Below are positions 34,077-43,955 of a DNA stretch of 64,000 nucleotides, in pieces. Under the pieces are notes generated by a model. That model was not told where the DNA came from, made no database searches, and worked only from the letters and a program-made list of their open reading frames with translations. Position 1 is the first letter of the stretch; every line of letters starts with the position of its first letter. The position numbers and the translations under genes are program-made. Source of the stretch: Symsagittifera roscoffensis (Eukaryota; Xenacoelomorpha; Acoela; Convolutidae); assembly GCF_963678635.1 (NCBI RefSeq), contig NC_087069.1, positions 20,374,660 through 20,438,659 of the forward strand, given 5' to 3'.

Positions 34077-36400
34077 CCTGTTAAAGGCATGAAACCATCA
34101 TGATCAGCAAGCGTTTCAGCGACGTACCCTCCGCTCCGGGCGTATGCCCGAGTTAGAGGCCTTAATGACCGTTGTTGTACTAGGGGGAAGGTGCGTACCC
34201 TCCGTCTAGTACAATTTAGCTTTTTAACTTAGTTAACACCGAAAATTCCGGGGGCCGGAGGGTTAGGTAGGAAATCTAGAGCCCGCTTGTCCTGATGTCC
34301 CAGGACCAAAAACAATTAAAGAGAAAGCGTAAAACCAAACAAAAATAGTGTATAACCAAGAAAAAGCCAAAAATAAATTTATTTGAAAACAAAAAAGTAC
34401 AAAAAACAGTAAAAAATCCAAAAAAGACCTAAAACAGTAAAAAACATAAAGTGACAGTTTATATGTTATTTCCGGACGAGATGTGATCTGACCTTCCTAT
34501 TTGTTGTTGTTTCAGATTGATTTATATCGTTTCTGATAGAAAGATTGTGTGTTTTGGTGAAGGGTTGGATACCCTCCCTCGAGTGTAATTTGAGTGTTTA
34601 AGCACGTTAATGGTGATTTTGCCGGTGACCGGAGTGTAGAGTGGCAAGCTGATCAACGTGTTCCACACTCAACAGGGACATCAAGGACAACATCCGCAAC
34701 GACTGTTGGGTATCGTTGAAGCAATTTTAGTATCGTTCGGGTACTATTTCATTAAAACTGAAGTGGTGGGGGGCACGATTGGCGCGGTCCGATTGTACCC
34801 TCCATCGATTACAAATTTCCGAGTTAAGGGTCTTAATTCGGATATTTTGGTGCAAAGGAGGGTATAGTACTATTCATTAACGACTATTAATAGATTATTA
34901 TCCTTATTATATATTACTTATCTCCTATTTAGACCCAAGAAACACCCATTTTTTGTCGAAAATTACCAATTTTCGACCAAACCGTAGACCCCCAAATTTT
35001 CGGATATCCGAGCTTTTCCGATAGGCAAAAAGCTTTTATATAGAGAGTAGCTACATAGTTCGATCCCCTTCACTAAGGAAACCGTGTGAGCAAAGACTCA
35101 GTAGAAGTTAGAAAAACTAAAATTTTTCGACCAAAATGTTGATAATTTTCTGTATTTTGTCAATCTGTTTTGGGGATCGAGTTTTTGAGTTTTTAGAGTT
35201 AGAGCAATAAAATTTTTTGCGTTAGGAGCGTGCTAGCATAAAGTGCTCGGTTACTAGAGAAATTTTTGGGTAACCCTCCGAGTAGCTCCGTGGATAGAGC
35301 TAACGACTTAAGGTTTGGAAAGGAAGGAATCGGAGGGTCCAAATTTGATAGTTTGTGGCCAAATTTTTGTTTCTAAACCAATTTTGGTCCGGTTTTTTGC
35401 ATTATTCCAGTGCCGTACTGGGCTGCTACGCTCATTTCAAGTATTTTTAGGCACTTGCGACCGGAATTGCGAAAAAAATTTTTCAGAACCTATATAGATG
35501 GTGAAAAAAGGCCATTTTGACGAACGCGTTTTTGGCGATTTCTCAAAGACTAGTTATCCGATCGGGATAATTTTGGTACCATAAGTCGACGTTTTTGACC
35601 ACTTTTCCGAATCGCAACCGTTTTTGGGTTGATTATTTCGGAAAAGAAAAATTTTTTAGAATTTGTTGGTTCGGAGGGTCCAAATCACGGGCAACCCTCC
35701 GGGCGGCAGAAAATTTTATCAAAACATCTTTTTATTTAATTGGGAAGGTTGACCGTGTCAGCCAACCTAGTTTTAAGTCAGGTAGACCGCTTTCAGAGGC
35801 TTTACTGCGGTGATATAACCCTTTTTCTTGATTTTGGGGGAACCCTCCGAAGTGACCCTCCGGAGTCAGCTAAACCCTTTAGCAACCCTCCTTGGTGGAA
35901 AATTTCCACGAGATCACCCTAAGAAGTTAAAACAGCTCCCCTTAGAGCTCCTAGCTTGTTTTGACGCTTTTTGAAGCGAGGGGGAGAACCTTCTAAGCGA
36001 GATCGAAAAATTTGAAAATTTTGGAGGTACCCTCCGAAGTAACCCTCCGGAGCATATTAAGCATCTTATTGACCCTCCTTAGTAAATTTAGGGGGACCCT
36101 CCGAAGTAACTTGGGTGATTAGGGTACCCTCCGAAGTAACTTGGGTGATCAAGGTACCCTCCGAGGTAACCCTCCGGAGTGTCTTAAACCTTCTAACGAT
36201 CTTCCTTGTTAGAGACTTGAGTAAACTTTCTGTGGCAATTTGGGAAACGGAAAATCAAGATCATATTAGGATATTAGGCGTGCTTATCAGGATCATAAGA
36301 ACCCATTCTGACCCGGAAATTCGTGATCAACTTTGGATTCTACATTGGGTGTATCAGAAGTACCCGAACAAAGAAAATTTTTTTTGATTGTGATTTTGGT
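34077..36400 (+). other. GE-2 leader with recurrent CCCTCCG motifs
   Basis: Non-coding. Contains many copies of ACCCTCCG or its complement CGGAGGG, densest at 35830-36180 (alternating ACCCTCCGAAGTAAC and CCCTCCGGAG). CCTCCGGAGG is a palindrome and the two orientations could pair over long range. No open frame of note. Confidence 0.7.
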
Positions 36401-36406
36401 CGTGTG

Positions 36407-36749
36407 GTTGCCTTGAGCTACCTAATAGAAAAGTTCGGGCAATCCGGGAACAAATAAAGGAAGACCTCGGTGGGTGTATTAGGCAAATACGCACCCACTT
36501 GAGAAGAAAAATTGTTCCCTACTCTCGTGCACTTGGAGCAGTCCGAGTGTGGGAGAGCTTTTTCATAGACTTGACGAATTTTCGATCAGAGGTTGCCTTG
36601 AGCTACTTAGTAGAACAGCTCGGGCAATCGCAGGACACCTAAAAGAAGACCTCGGTGGGTGTATTAGGCAGATACACACCAACTTGAGAAGACTGTGTCC
36701 TGGGCTTCGTTCTTTCGGATCGTTCCGATTGGGGGGAAGTCTTTTTCTT
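36407..36749 (+). ncRNA. Tandem pair of structured RNA units in GE-2 leader
   Basis: Two units of about 160 bases, 185 bp apart, share a three-hairpin layout, each ending in a T-run. H1: TTGCC/GGCAA around GAGCT with AGTTC (unit 1) or AGCTC (unit 2). H2: GGGAACAA (36446) with TTGTTCCC (36512) versus CAGGACAC (36631) with GTGTCCTG (36695); four of eight pairs change on both sides yet still pair. H3: ACTTGGA/TCCGAGT versus TCGGA/TCCGA. Inside H2 is a conserved GGTGGGTGTATTAGGCA hairpin. Likely a cis-acting leader structure, such as packaging, dimerisation or translation; it could also be a processed RNA. Confidence 0.62.
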
Positions 36750-37170
36750 TAAGACTAAGTTTTATTTATCTGTTTCTGAATCATCACTGCTTTTTATCAA
36801 AGATTGCTAAATTTTAACAAAGCAGTGACTTGATAAAATGTGTGGCGATAAATTGATACTGACAAAAGGTCGCTGTCACCTGTAGGATATTCTTATCTGA
36901 TTATCGGTTGTGTTTTGTGTGTCGATTATATCTTGTGGAAACTTAGTGATACTGTTATACTATACAACCGGGTTGAGTTAGCATTATATCAATACTGGGT
37001 AGACCCTGTGTGTAACTTTAGCTGAGTCACTAGTTTAGTCGTGAGAGATCTAAGAGACATTTTGATACTGACGGAATCGAGTCGGCAGCGTTAAGTGATT
37101 TAACTAAATCTTGTTTGTGGTACGTTTGCATTGCCATCAAATTACGAATACTTTCATTTTGTTAAAAACT
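36750..37170 (+). other. GE-2 leader, segment before Gag
   Basis: AT-rich sequence with no recognised motif between the structured pair and the Gag start. Confidence 0.5.
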
Positions 37171-38415
37171 ATGCAGCGCAGGGACTCGCTAGGATCGACT
37201 ACTAAAATTCCCAGGCTAAGCAAGGGAAGCACGCGGAAATTTAGAACTAGGCGTAGCCAAACCTCGTTTAGCAGCGCTTCCGACGCGTTTGCTGAAGACG
37301 AATCGACTAAAGGTCAACCTGATCTTTCAGTGAGCGAAATGAAACTAAGGAGCGAGAAAAACCTCGATGGCAATCAAAGGCGGAGCGCCGTGGCCGAGCA
37401 TGCGAGCGAAACGCTGGTGGATCCCTTTGACGAAGGGGAGCGAACGCTCATTCGACCCGACTTTGAGCCAGATGAGGTCCTCGAACGGGAGGAAGCCGAG
37501 AGGACAGAGGAGACCTCGGAGCGTCCCGAGTTCGAACCTCGGGAGGAAGTTTTGTACAGGGGAATATCCAAATCAGAGACTAAGAGCTATAAATGGAGAA
37601 AGGAACCTTCACATCTGACAAGTGCACACTCATCTTTGGCCAAACAGAGCAACAACGCGATGATGTCGAGTATGAGTCCGGGTGAAGAGCAGACGTTCTC
37701 GAAGGCAAAGAAAAGTTGGAAGTCTTTGTACGAAGAGCGCGTGACGTCGCTACAAGCCGGAGGTCTATCCTCTAGTTACGACCAACCGGAAATAACCCAT
37801 CCGGATGTGAACTTCACACCGTGCCCAAGGAACGACATGAGCAGGGAGGCGTCTTCTGCCTCGCCGACCAGGCCTATGTCAGATGGGATAACGATGGGAG
37901 CATCATCAACGTTTGACAGACTGATGACGTCAATGCACAAGCAAAAGGGCGGTGCGTCATCGAGTACTAGGCTACAGCCACAGTTGACCTCGTCTTCTCT
38001 GGGGCTAACCCCGCCATTGGGGGCAGCTGGTGACATAAGTGATATGTTCGCTGGTGTGATGAATGGCCTGGATGAATTGTTGCGGGACATGACTAAGAGG
38101 ATAGATCAAGTTGACGAGAGAGCTCACCATGGTCGAGAGAGTTTGAAAGATGAGCTAACGCACGTGAAGTCGCAGGCGAGGTTTGATCAGGCTCAATTGA
38201 TTCGTAACACCGATCAATGCCTGGCTGAGAGCCTGGCACAGGCAAACAAAGAGTCAGAGGAAAGAGAGGCTAGGATGACAAGAGAGATCGAGCGATTATT
38301 GAATGATCATGATAATACCTACGCCCAAACAATGACTGGCCTGGAAAGGAGGTTGGACGCCAAATCTGACTTGATGATGCGGAAGCTTGACGCGATCCTG
38401 AATGGGAGTAGTTGA
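37171..38415 (+). CDS. GE-2 Gag N-terminal region
   Basis: The open frame begins at 37111, but MQRRDSLGS at 37171 is the more natural start because the first 20 residues look like leader. Basic N-terminus (TRKFRTRRSQ), an acidic middle with many Glu, then a coiled coil (MNGLDELLRDMTKRIDQVDE through RRLDAKSDLMMRKLDAIL). It ends at TGA (38413-38415), but the same frame continues into the capsid ORF. In GE-1 this codon is TCA (Ser), so it is either a point mutation or, less likely, a readthrough stop (TGA followed by C). Confidence 0.78.
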   Translation: MQRRDSLGSTTKIPRLSKGSTRKFRTRRSQTSFSSASDAFAEDESTKGQPDLSVSEMKLRSEKNLDGNQRRSAVAEHASETLVDPFDEGERTLIRPDFEPDEVLEREEAERTEETSERPEFEPREEVLYRGISKSETKSYKWRKEPSHLTSAHSSLAKQSNNAMMSSMSPGEEQTFSKAKKSWKSLYEERVTSLQAGGLSSSYDQPEITHPDVNFTPCPRNDMSREASSASPTRPMSDGITMGASSTFDRLMTSMHKQKGGASSSTRLQPQLTSSSLGLTPPLGAAGDISDMFAGVMNGLDELLRDMTKRIDQVDERAHHGRESLKDELTHVKSQARFDQAQLIRNTDQCLAESLAQANKESEEREARMTREIERLLNDHDNTYAQTMTGLERRLDAKSDLMMRKLDAILNGSS

Positions 38416-38469
38416 CAGGAGCGTTCCAACTCAAGGGAACGCTCACGCAATGCGAATGTTGGAGATGGT

Positions 38470-40860
38470 ATGGGCAACAGTGCCAGAGCCCAGCAAGGCT
38501 CGAGAACGAACTACGAACATAGAAACAAGGAGCGGCCAAGGGCAGCCCCGCAGAGGCCTGGCTGGACGAATCCAGTCCCACCGGAGGCAGATGCCACCCC
38601 GGAGACAAGATTTCCAACCGTGCCACAAGTCAGTTCAGTACCAGATCTGACTACAGTCTCACAAGACACAACGATGTATGCCTCGATGTTTGAGCCTCTG
38701 AACAGATCTCTTGAAACATTCATCACCAAGCTCTCGAAGTCAACCGAGAGAGGAGAGAGGTCAAGAAGAACACTGAAAAAGCCGAAGTCATATAAAGACG
38801 AGTCGGACGGCTGCATTGATACTTGGATAGAGGTGATGAAGTTACACTTTGAGGAAGAGAATCTCTCCAAGAAACAAGAGTGCAGCGCGCTGACGAGCAA
38901 CCTGGAGGGTACTGCATTAAATTGTGTAATGGCCAAAAGAGCCAATGAGAGAGACAGCGCTCGCAAGGTATTCGACATCCTGCTGAATCGTTTCGGCTCT
39001 GGAGTACAAGGGCACCAGGCTATGGTGAAGTTCGAGAAGAGGCGTCAGAGAGATGAAGAATCAATAGATAAATTCTTGGACGACCTTGAATTGCTCAGGA
39101 GGAGAAGCAACCCGGATGAGAGAATATCCGAGCGAAACTTGGCGATTGCTTCGAAGTTCATGGATGGAGTAAGGAGTGAGGAGTTGAAGATGATGTTGGC
39201 CACTCTTTTCACCCTGTCGCTTGACCAGGTACCCACGCCTGACGACTTGCGTATGAAGTCACGCGAGTATTTACTCATAAAACCGAGGGCGCAAAACCGT
39301 TACAGCAATTATGGCAACTATAGCGGGACAAACACTGGTGCGAATTCCAGTTGGTACAAACCTCGCGATGACATGGACAAGAGGAGGTCGTGTGCGAATT
39401 GTGGTTCGATGGACCATCACGTTTCTGCGTGTTCTGCATACAAACAGAACATGAAGGCCATAAGCTACTTTCTCGAGGACGCCGACGCGACCGACGAGGA
39501 TCATGAAGAGTACGTCAGAGGGCTCATCATGAAATATGGTCCGAGGTGTTTCTTCTGTAATTTGGAGGGACACTTCAAGTCGGATTGTACTCAATTTTGG
39601 GACGCAGTAGCGGACGCGAAACATCCCCGCCACGAAGAGGCGCTTTCGGGTGTCAAGGCCAGTCGAGCACGTCTGATGAACGAGGCTGAATCTCGGAGAA
39701 AGGAGACGACACCGAGCACCTTCACGACCAAAAAGGTTAGGACATGGCCTGACGAGGTGGTAGCCTCGAACCTCGAAGCAGAGTCGTCTAGCCCACTCAA
39801 GGTGGATTACGGCTTGGCGGCAAGGACAGCGCTGCAGAATGTCAAACAGGACCTAGCCACGAAAGAAGTGGAGCAATGGGTAAGGTCGGAGCTGGAGAGC
39901 ACAGATCTTCGGGAAAGTTTTAATGTCCTGGGTAAAACGACAAAAGCAGAAGACAAAGAGGAACCCAAGAAACAGGGACTAAAACTGAACGTTATATCTG
40001 GTAAGACTTTCGGCATGACGAAGGCGGGGACCAAAATAATGTCCATCATCTCAGTCGCAGGGCACCAGGTGGTCAAGAACTTGAGTGAACCATCCGAGAT
40101 TACACTAGTCCACCTGGACATCTATGCCGACTACCTGAAGGAGAAGGATCCCAAACTAGACTCCAGGGCAGTGCGAGCGCTGCTCACAATGGGAGGTCCG
40201 AGACTGATGAAAGTGGACGGACATTATATCGATGTACATGGCCCTTACCCGATCCTGATGAATGTGGATGGCATCAATATCTACACGAAAGCTCACATAA
40301 CTGATGCGAACGATCAGGTTGGCCGGATATACATTGGTCAAGAGGAGCTGAAGGTCAGACGAATCGGACACAACGCGATGCTCGAACAAGATGCGGTGCA
40401 TATTGGTTGCGAGGCAGATCTGGCCGCACACGTTCTGGACGCGCAAGGCAGACAACTTTCAGTAAAGGGACTGCTAGACACGGGAGCAGTGGTTAGTGTC
40501 ATGCCAGTCAAAACTTGGACCGACATGGGTTTCGAAAGGTCGGATCTCATACCGACAAACATCAGGTTGGCAGCTGCCAATCAGGGAGCGATCTATGTCG
40601 CCGGACGAACCCCGATCATCTCACTGCAGCTCGGAGGAAGACATCTCTGGATGAGCTTCCTAGTAGTAGAGAATTTGGACGAATCCGACCAGTTCATCCT
40701 AGGAAGGGATTTCGTTCGCAACTTTGACGTCACGATCGATCTCAATGACGGATTGATTAGGATCAAGGAACCTGAGAGAAAGTATGAGAAAAGACCCCTT
40801 AATAAGATCTTAATTATCAGGCCAAGGTGCCGATTTTTCTGGATCGAAAAGTTAGATTAA
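38470..40860 (+). CDS. GE-2 Gag capsid, zinc knuckles and retropepsin (796 codons)
   Basis: In frame with the preceding Gag frame. Capsid-like helices at about residues 95-260 (LEGTALNCVMAKRANERDS, ILLNRFGSGVQGHQAM). Two perfect CCHC knuckles: CANCGSMDHHVSAC at residue 308 and CFFCNLEGHFKSDC at 360. A conserved pre-protease domain at about 470-650 follows. Retropepsin has DTG at residues 669-671 (GLLDTGAVVSVMP) and FILGRDFVRNFD near the end. The last 15 or so residues are out of frame with the connector. GE-3 reads through here in one frame, so the frame change near 40815 is a lesion. Role: virion core assembly, RNA binding and polyprotein cleavage. Confidence 0.9.
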   Translation: MGNSARAQQGSRTNYEHRNKERPRAAPQRPGWTNPVPPEADATPETRFPTVPQVSSVPDLTTVSQDTTMYASMFEPLNRSLETFITKLSKSTERGERSRRTLKKPKSYKDESDGCIDTWIEVMKLHFEEENLSKKQECSALTSNLEGTALNCVMAKRANERDSARKVFDILLNRFGSGVQGHQAMVKFEKRRQRDEESIDKFLDDLELLRRRSNPDERISERNLAIASKFMDGVRSEELKMMLATLFTLSLDQVPTPDDLRMKSREYLLIKPRAQNRYSNYGNYSGTNTGANSSWYKPRDDMDKRRSCANCGSMDHHVSACSAYKQNMKAISYFLEDADATDEDHEEYVRGLIMKYGPRCFFCNLEGHFKSDCTQFWDAVADAKHPRHEEALSGVKASRARLMNEAESRRKETTPSTFTTKKVRTWPDEVVASNLEAESSSPLKVDYGLAARTALQNVKQDLATKEVEQWVRSELESTDLRESFNVLGKTTKAEDKEEPKKQGLKLNVISGKTFGMTKAGTKIMSIISVAGHQVVKNLSEPSEITLVHLDIYADYLKEKDPKLDSRAVRALLTMGGPRLMKVDGHYIDVHGPYPILMNVDGINIYTKAHITDANDQVGRIYIGQEELKVRRIGHNAMLEQDAVHIGCEADLAAHVLDAQGRQLSVKGLLDTGAVVSVMPVKTWTDMGFERSDLIPTNIRLAAANQGAIYVAGRTPIISLQLGGRHLWMSFLVVENLDESDQFILGRDFVRNFDVTIDLNDGLIRIKEPERKYEKRPLNKILIIRPRCRFFWIEKLD

Positions 40861-43800
40861 AACCGAACCAAGCCGTAGTAGCGACGTTTAGGATGAGGAA
40901 CTTGAATGAACTCAGCAATGACAGTCAGGTGTGTCTGGTACCAAATCCAAACAGTAAAAGCTCGGCTATTTTAGGAAGAAGCTTCTCACTCACTCAGAGC
41001 GGACTGTGTGTGAGTGTGTTATTGAACACAGAAGCAACAACAGTGACAATACAGAGGGGAAAGAAACTTGGCTACGCTTTGCCTCTGAACACAGACTTTC
41101 TGAGTGTGGAGAACTTGAAGAAGTTTGATGTCACAAAATGTCCATTGCATGCGAACCAAGAATGTATAATGAAAAGAGTAAATGAATTGAAATCTTCTAG
41201 GAAATTGTTTTCAATGAAGTCGGAAACAGATGATGGGCTGTCTAGTTGTTCCAACTTTCCTGAGAGGCCGACGGAGGCAGAGTTAGCAGCGAATAAGCCT
41301 GTCCTACCTGAGATAGAACATCTGGAGGGTAAAATATCAGACAAGGAACTAGATTCGCTCAGGGCGGTGCTAAGTCGGAACGCAGACGTTTTTTCGAAAC
41401 ATAAGGCCGACATAGGTTGTTGCAATTTTGTAGAGCACGAGATTGAGATAGAAGAGGGCTCGGTACCTCATAGGGAAGGGGCGAGAAGAATGACCCCAAA
41501 CAAGTCAGAAGCGTGTAGGAAGGAAATCGAGATGTTAATGGAGTACGACATGATCGAGCCGTCGAAATCCCCATGGGCTTGTGGCGTGGTCATGGCGAAA
41601 AAGAAAGGGGGACAACTCAGATTTTGTTGTGATTTCCGTTATCTGAACGCAGTGACTATAAAGGACGCATACCCGATTCCCCGCATCGATGAGAGCCTAT
41701 CCAAGCTGGGAGACGCTAAGTTCTTCACGACATTGGATTTGGGCTCCGCATTCTGGCAAGTGCCACTCAGAAAGCAAGATCGAGAGAAAACAGGTTTCGC
41801 GTGTGAGCTGGGACTGTTCCAGTGGAAGAGGATGCCATTCGGATTGTGCAACGCGACGGCCACATTCCAGCGACTGATGGCCCGGGCACTCACGAGCGTC
41901 ACTAAGAAATATGGGAATCTCATCATGTGTTATGTCGATGATGTCGTGATTGCAACACCAACCTTAGAAGACCACATAGAGAGGTTGGAGGAGGTGTTTT
42001 CTTGCATGAAGCAGGCGGGTCTGAAATGCAAACCCTCTAAGTGTGAAATCCTCAGGGATTCCATAAAGTATCTGGGCCGCCTGGTTGACAAACATGGAGT
42101 GAGACCAGATCCCGAAGCGGTTGAAGCGGTGCTGACCTGGAAGGCACCTAAGACAGACACACAGCTGATGAGTTTTCTGGGATTCGCAAATTATTATCGA
42201 GAGTTCATCAAGGGGTATGCTGATAAAATATACCCCATGCAGCGGTTGTTGAGAAACAAGGGCAAAAAGTTCATTTGGACTGATGAGGCACAAGTTTCAT
42301 TTGAGAACATCAAACGTGAACTTTGCGAGGCACCAGTCCTCGGCATGCCAAAAGGGAAGGGGATGTTCGTGCTGGACACGGATGCATCAGTGGTTGCGAT
42401 ATCGGGCATACTTCACCAGGAGCAGGAGTGGAAAGGGAGAACGGTTCTTCGTCCGATAGCCTACGGGAGTAAAGTCCTGAGTGATACTGAGATGAAGTAC
42501 GGCGCACCAAAAGCGGAGATGTTTGCGGTGATCACTTTCGTGGAAAAATACAGGGCCTACTTGGGGAGTGCTCCCTTCAAGTTACGTGTGGATAATTGTG
42601 CCCTTGCCTGGCTGAAAACCTATTCGATGGACCAAAGCTATATTGGTCGTTGGATTGTGCGCCTGGATGGATACCACATGATCATAGAGCACCGTACCCG
42701 TGACAAGCACCAAAACGCAGATAGCCTCAGTAAAAAGACAGAATTTTATGAGCGCCTCGAGGAGAAGCAGGCTAACCAATCAGAGATCAAAGACGGGTTT
42801 TCCTTTCTGGACAAAGAAACCTACGACAAGCTGCCACTTACTAGGTGGTTAGACAAGTCAGGACATCCTATACCTGGACACCCTGACCTTCCAGTGGAGA
42901 TGGCCGCGGAGATAAAGCTTTTAGCCAGAGGCGAGCCCGTTCCGTTGGATCTGCTAGTCCGATCCAACTTGGTACAGCAAGAACTAACCAGGCTGGGTAT
43001 AAAAAGCATCGCTTTATTGAACAAGACGGTGAACGTGGCGCCGGAGGTCATGGGAAAACTCCGCGACTTGTTGGATAGGGAAGTGGATAGGCATGATCGT
43101 GAATGGATGGAGACCATGCAGCGGTTGACTGTCACCGAGAGAACAGAGAAGAGGCCAGTTTCCATTCGCAGCCGAGGCGTTGAACGGGATTGCAGATCGA
43201 TCGTCAACCAGCTGGTGACCTCGATGCCGAAAGAAGTCTTGTTGAGAACTTCGTTCACTGAATATGGAACATTGAACCAGAACCAAACTACTGAGGAAGT
43301 CAGGATCAGATCGAAATCTAGCTTCACGAGGAGAGTGCACTTCACGGATGCAAAGGAGGAATACGAGCCAAGCCCAGGTTGTTCGTCCGTGGACGAGACA
43401 ATGTCCGGGGAGTCTGACACCTTCGAGCCAGTCAAGGACGTCTCCTCTGAGGAGTCAGACACCTTTGAGCCCGTGCAGGACGACTTGTCCGGGGAGAGGT
43501 TGACTAGACCACCTAGGGGCAGAATTTTGTCCGGGGAGTCGGGTTCAAAGCGACCGATGGACAGAGTTTTGTCCGGGGAGTCAAGAAACATCTCAGACAA
43601 CTTGGAATATGATGCTGAGGAATCAGTCGACTCAAGTGTTGACTCGAGACCCCAGTCATGGGACAACACGTCTGAAACAGCTTCCAACTCCGATATGTCA
43701 GAGATCGCAATCCACTCCTTATTGGTAGACTGGAAGCAGCGTGGGCTGGACCGAGAAACACATCAGGATCCAGACAGGGACAGATACACCTCAGATGAAG

Positions 43801-43946
43801 AGGGCACTGTGGTAGATAATGCCGCAGACGAGCTCGAGCTGATAGCAGTTTCGAAACGCCCAACCAGATTGCTGCCACATGGTACGGTCGTCCGTACCAA
43901 TCTGGAACCATATATGCAGGAAGCGACGCCTTTGAAAAAGATATAG
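40827..43946 (+). CDS. GE-2 reverse transcriptase/RNase H (1039 codons)
   Basis: Connector (residues 1-170), then RT with SPWACGVVMAKKKGG, RFCCDFRYLN, LDLGSAFWQVPL, MPFGLCNATATFQRLM and the catalytic YVDD at 369-372. RNase H follows, with D517 (LDTDAS), RVDN.ALAWLK and HQNADSLSKK (D632). All catalytic motifs are intact. A 300-residue C-terminal linker is Ser/Glu-rich with four to five imperfect SGES-type repeats whose DNA repeats the element's polypurine tract. The TAG at 43944-43946 is absent in GE-1 (Ile at that point), so RT and IN belonged to one frame. Confidence 0.92.
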   Translation: MPIFLDRKVRLKPNQAVVATFRMRNLNELSNDSQVCLVPNPNSKSSAILGRSFSLTQSGLCVSVLLNTEATTVTIQRGKKLGYALPLNTDFLSVENLKKFDVTKCPLHANQECIMKRVNELKSSRKLFSMKSETDDGLSSCSNFPERPTEAELAANKPVLPEIEHLEGKISDKELDSLRAVLSRNADVFSKHKADIGCCNFVEHEIEIEEGSVPHREGARRMTPNKSEACRKEIEMLMEYDMIEPSKSPWACGVVMAKKKGGQLRFCCDFRYLNAVTIKDAYPIPRIDESLSKLGDAKFFTTLDLGSAFWQVPLRKQDREKTGFACELGLFQWKRMPFGLCNATATFQRLMARALTSVTKKYGNLIMCYVDDVVIATPTLEDHIERLEEVFSCMKQAGLKCKPSKCEILRDSIKYLGRLVDKHGVRPDPEAVEAVLTWKAPKTDTQLMSFLGFANYYREFIKGYADKIYPMQRLLRNKGKKFIWTDEAQVSFENIKRELCEAPVLGMPKGKGMFVLDTDASVVAISGILHQEQEWKGRTVLRPIAYGSKVLSDTEMKYGAPKAEMFAVITFVEKYRAYLGSAPFKLRVDNCALAWLKTYSMDQSYIGRWIVRLDGYHMIIEHRTRDKHQNADSLSKKTEFYERLEEKQANQSEIKDGFSFLDKETYDKLPLTRWLDKSGHPIPGHPDLPVEMAAEIKLLARGEPVPLDLLVRSNLVQQELTRLGIKSIALLNKTVNVAPEVMGKLRDLLDREVDRHDREWMETMQRLTVTERTEKRPVSIRSRGVERDCRSIVNQLVTSMPKEVLLRTSFTEYGTLNQNQTTEEVRIRSKSSFTRRVHFTDAKEEYEPSPGCSSVDETMSGESDTFEPVKDVSSEESDTFEPVQDDLSGERLTRPPRGRILSGESGSKRPMDRVLSGESRNISDNLEYDAEESVDSSVDSRPQSWDNTSETASNSDMSEIAIHSLLVDWKQRGLDRETHQDPDRDRYTSDEEGTVVDNAADELELIAVSKRPTRLLPHGTVVRTNLEPYMQEATPLKKI
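43402..43582 (+). promoter_or_regulatory. Cluster of internal polypurine-tract-like motifs in GE-2
   Basis: TGTCCGGGGAG occurs at about 43402, 43486, 43528 and 43570, the last two as TTTTGTCCGGGGAGTC. This is the same core as the 3' polypurine tract next to the 3' LTR (58111-58125). The core recurs at 46033-46050 and in its duplicate at 47465-47482. These could prime extra plus-strand starts like a central polypurine tract, or may simply reflect the SGE peptide repeat. Confidence 0.5.
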
Positions 43947-43955
43947 TGTGTCAAG

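Noticed and set aside
40795-40865. Programmed -1 frameshift between protease and RT in GE-2
   Set aside because: No slippery heptamer in the zero frame, and GE-3 reads this region in a single frame, so an indel lesion explains it.
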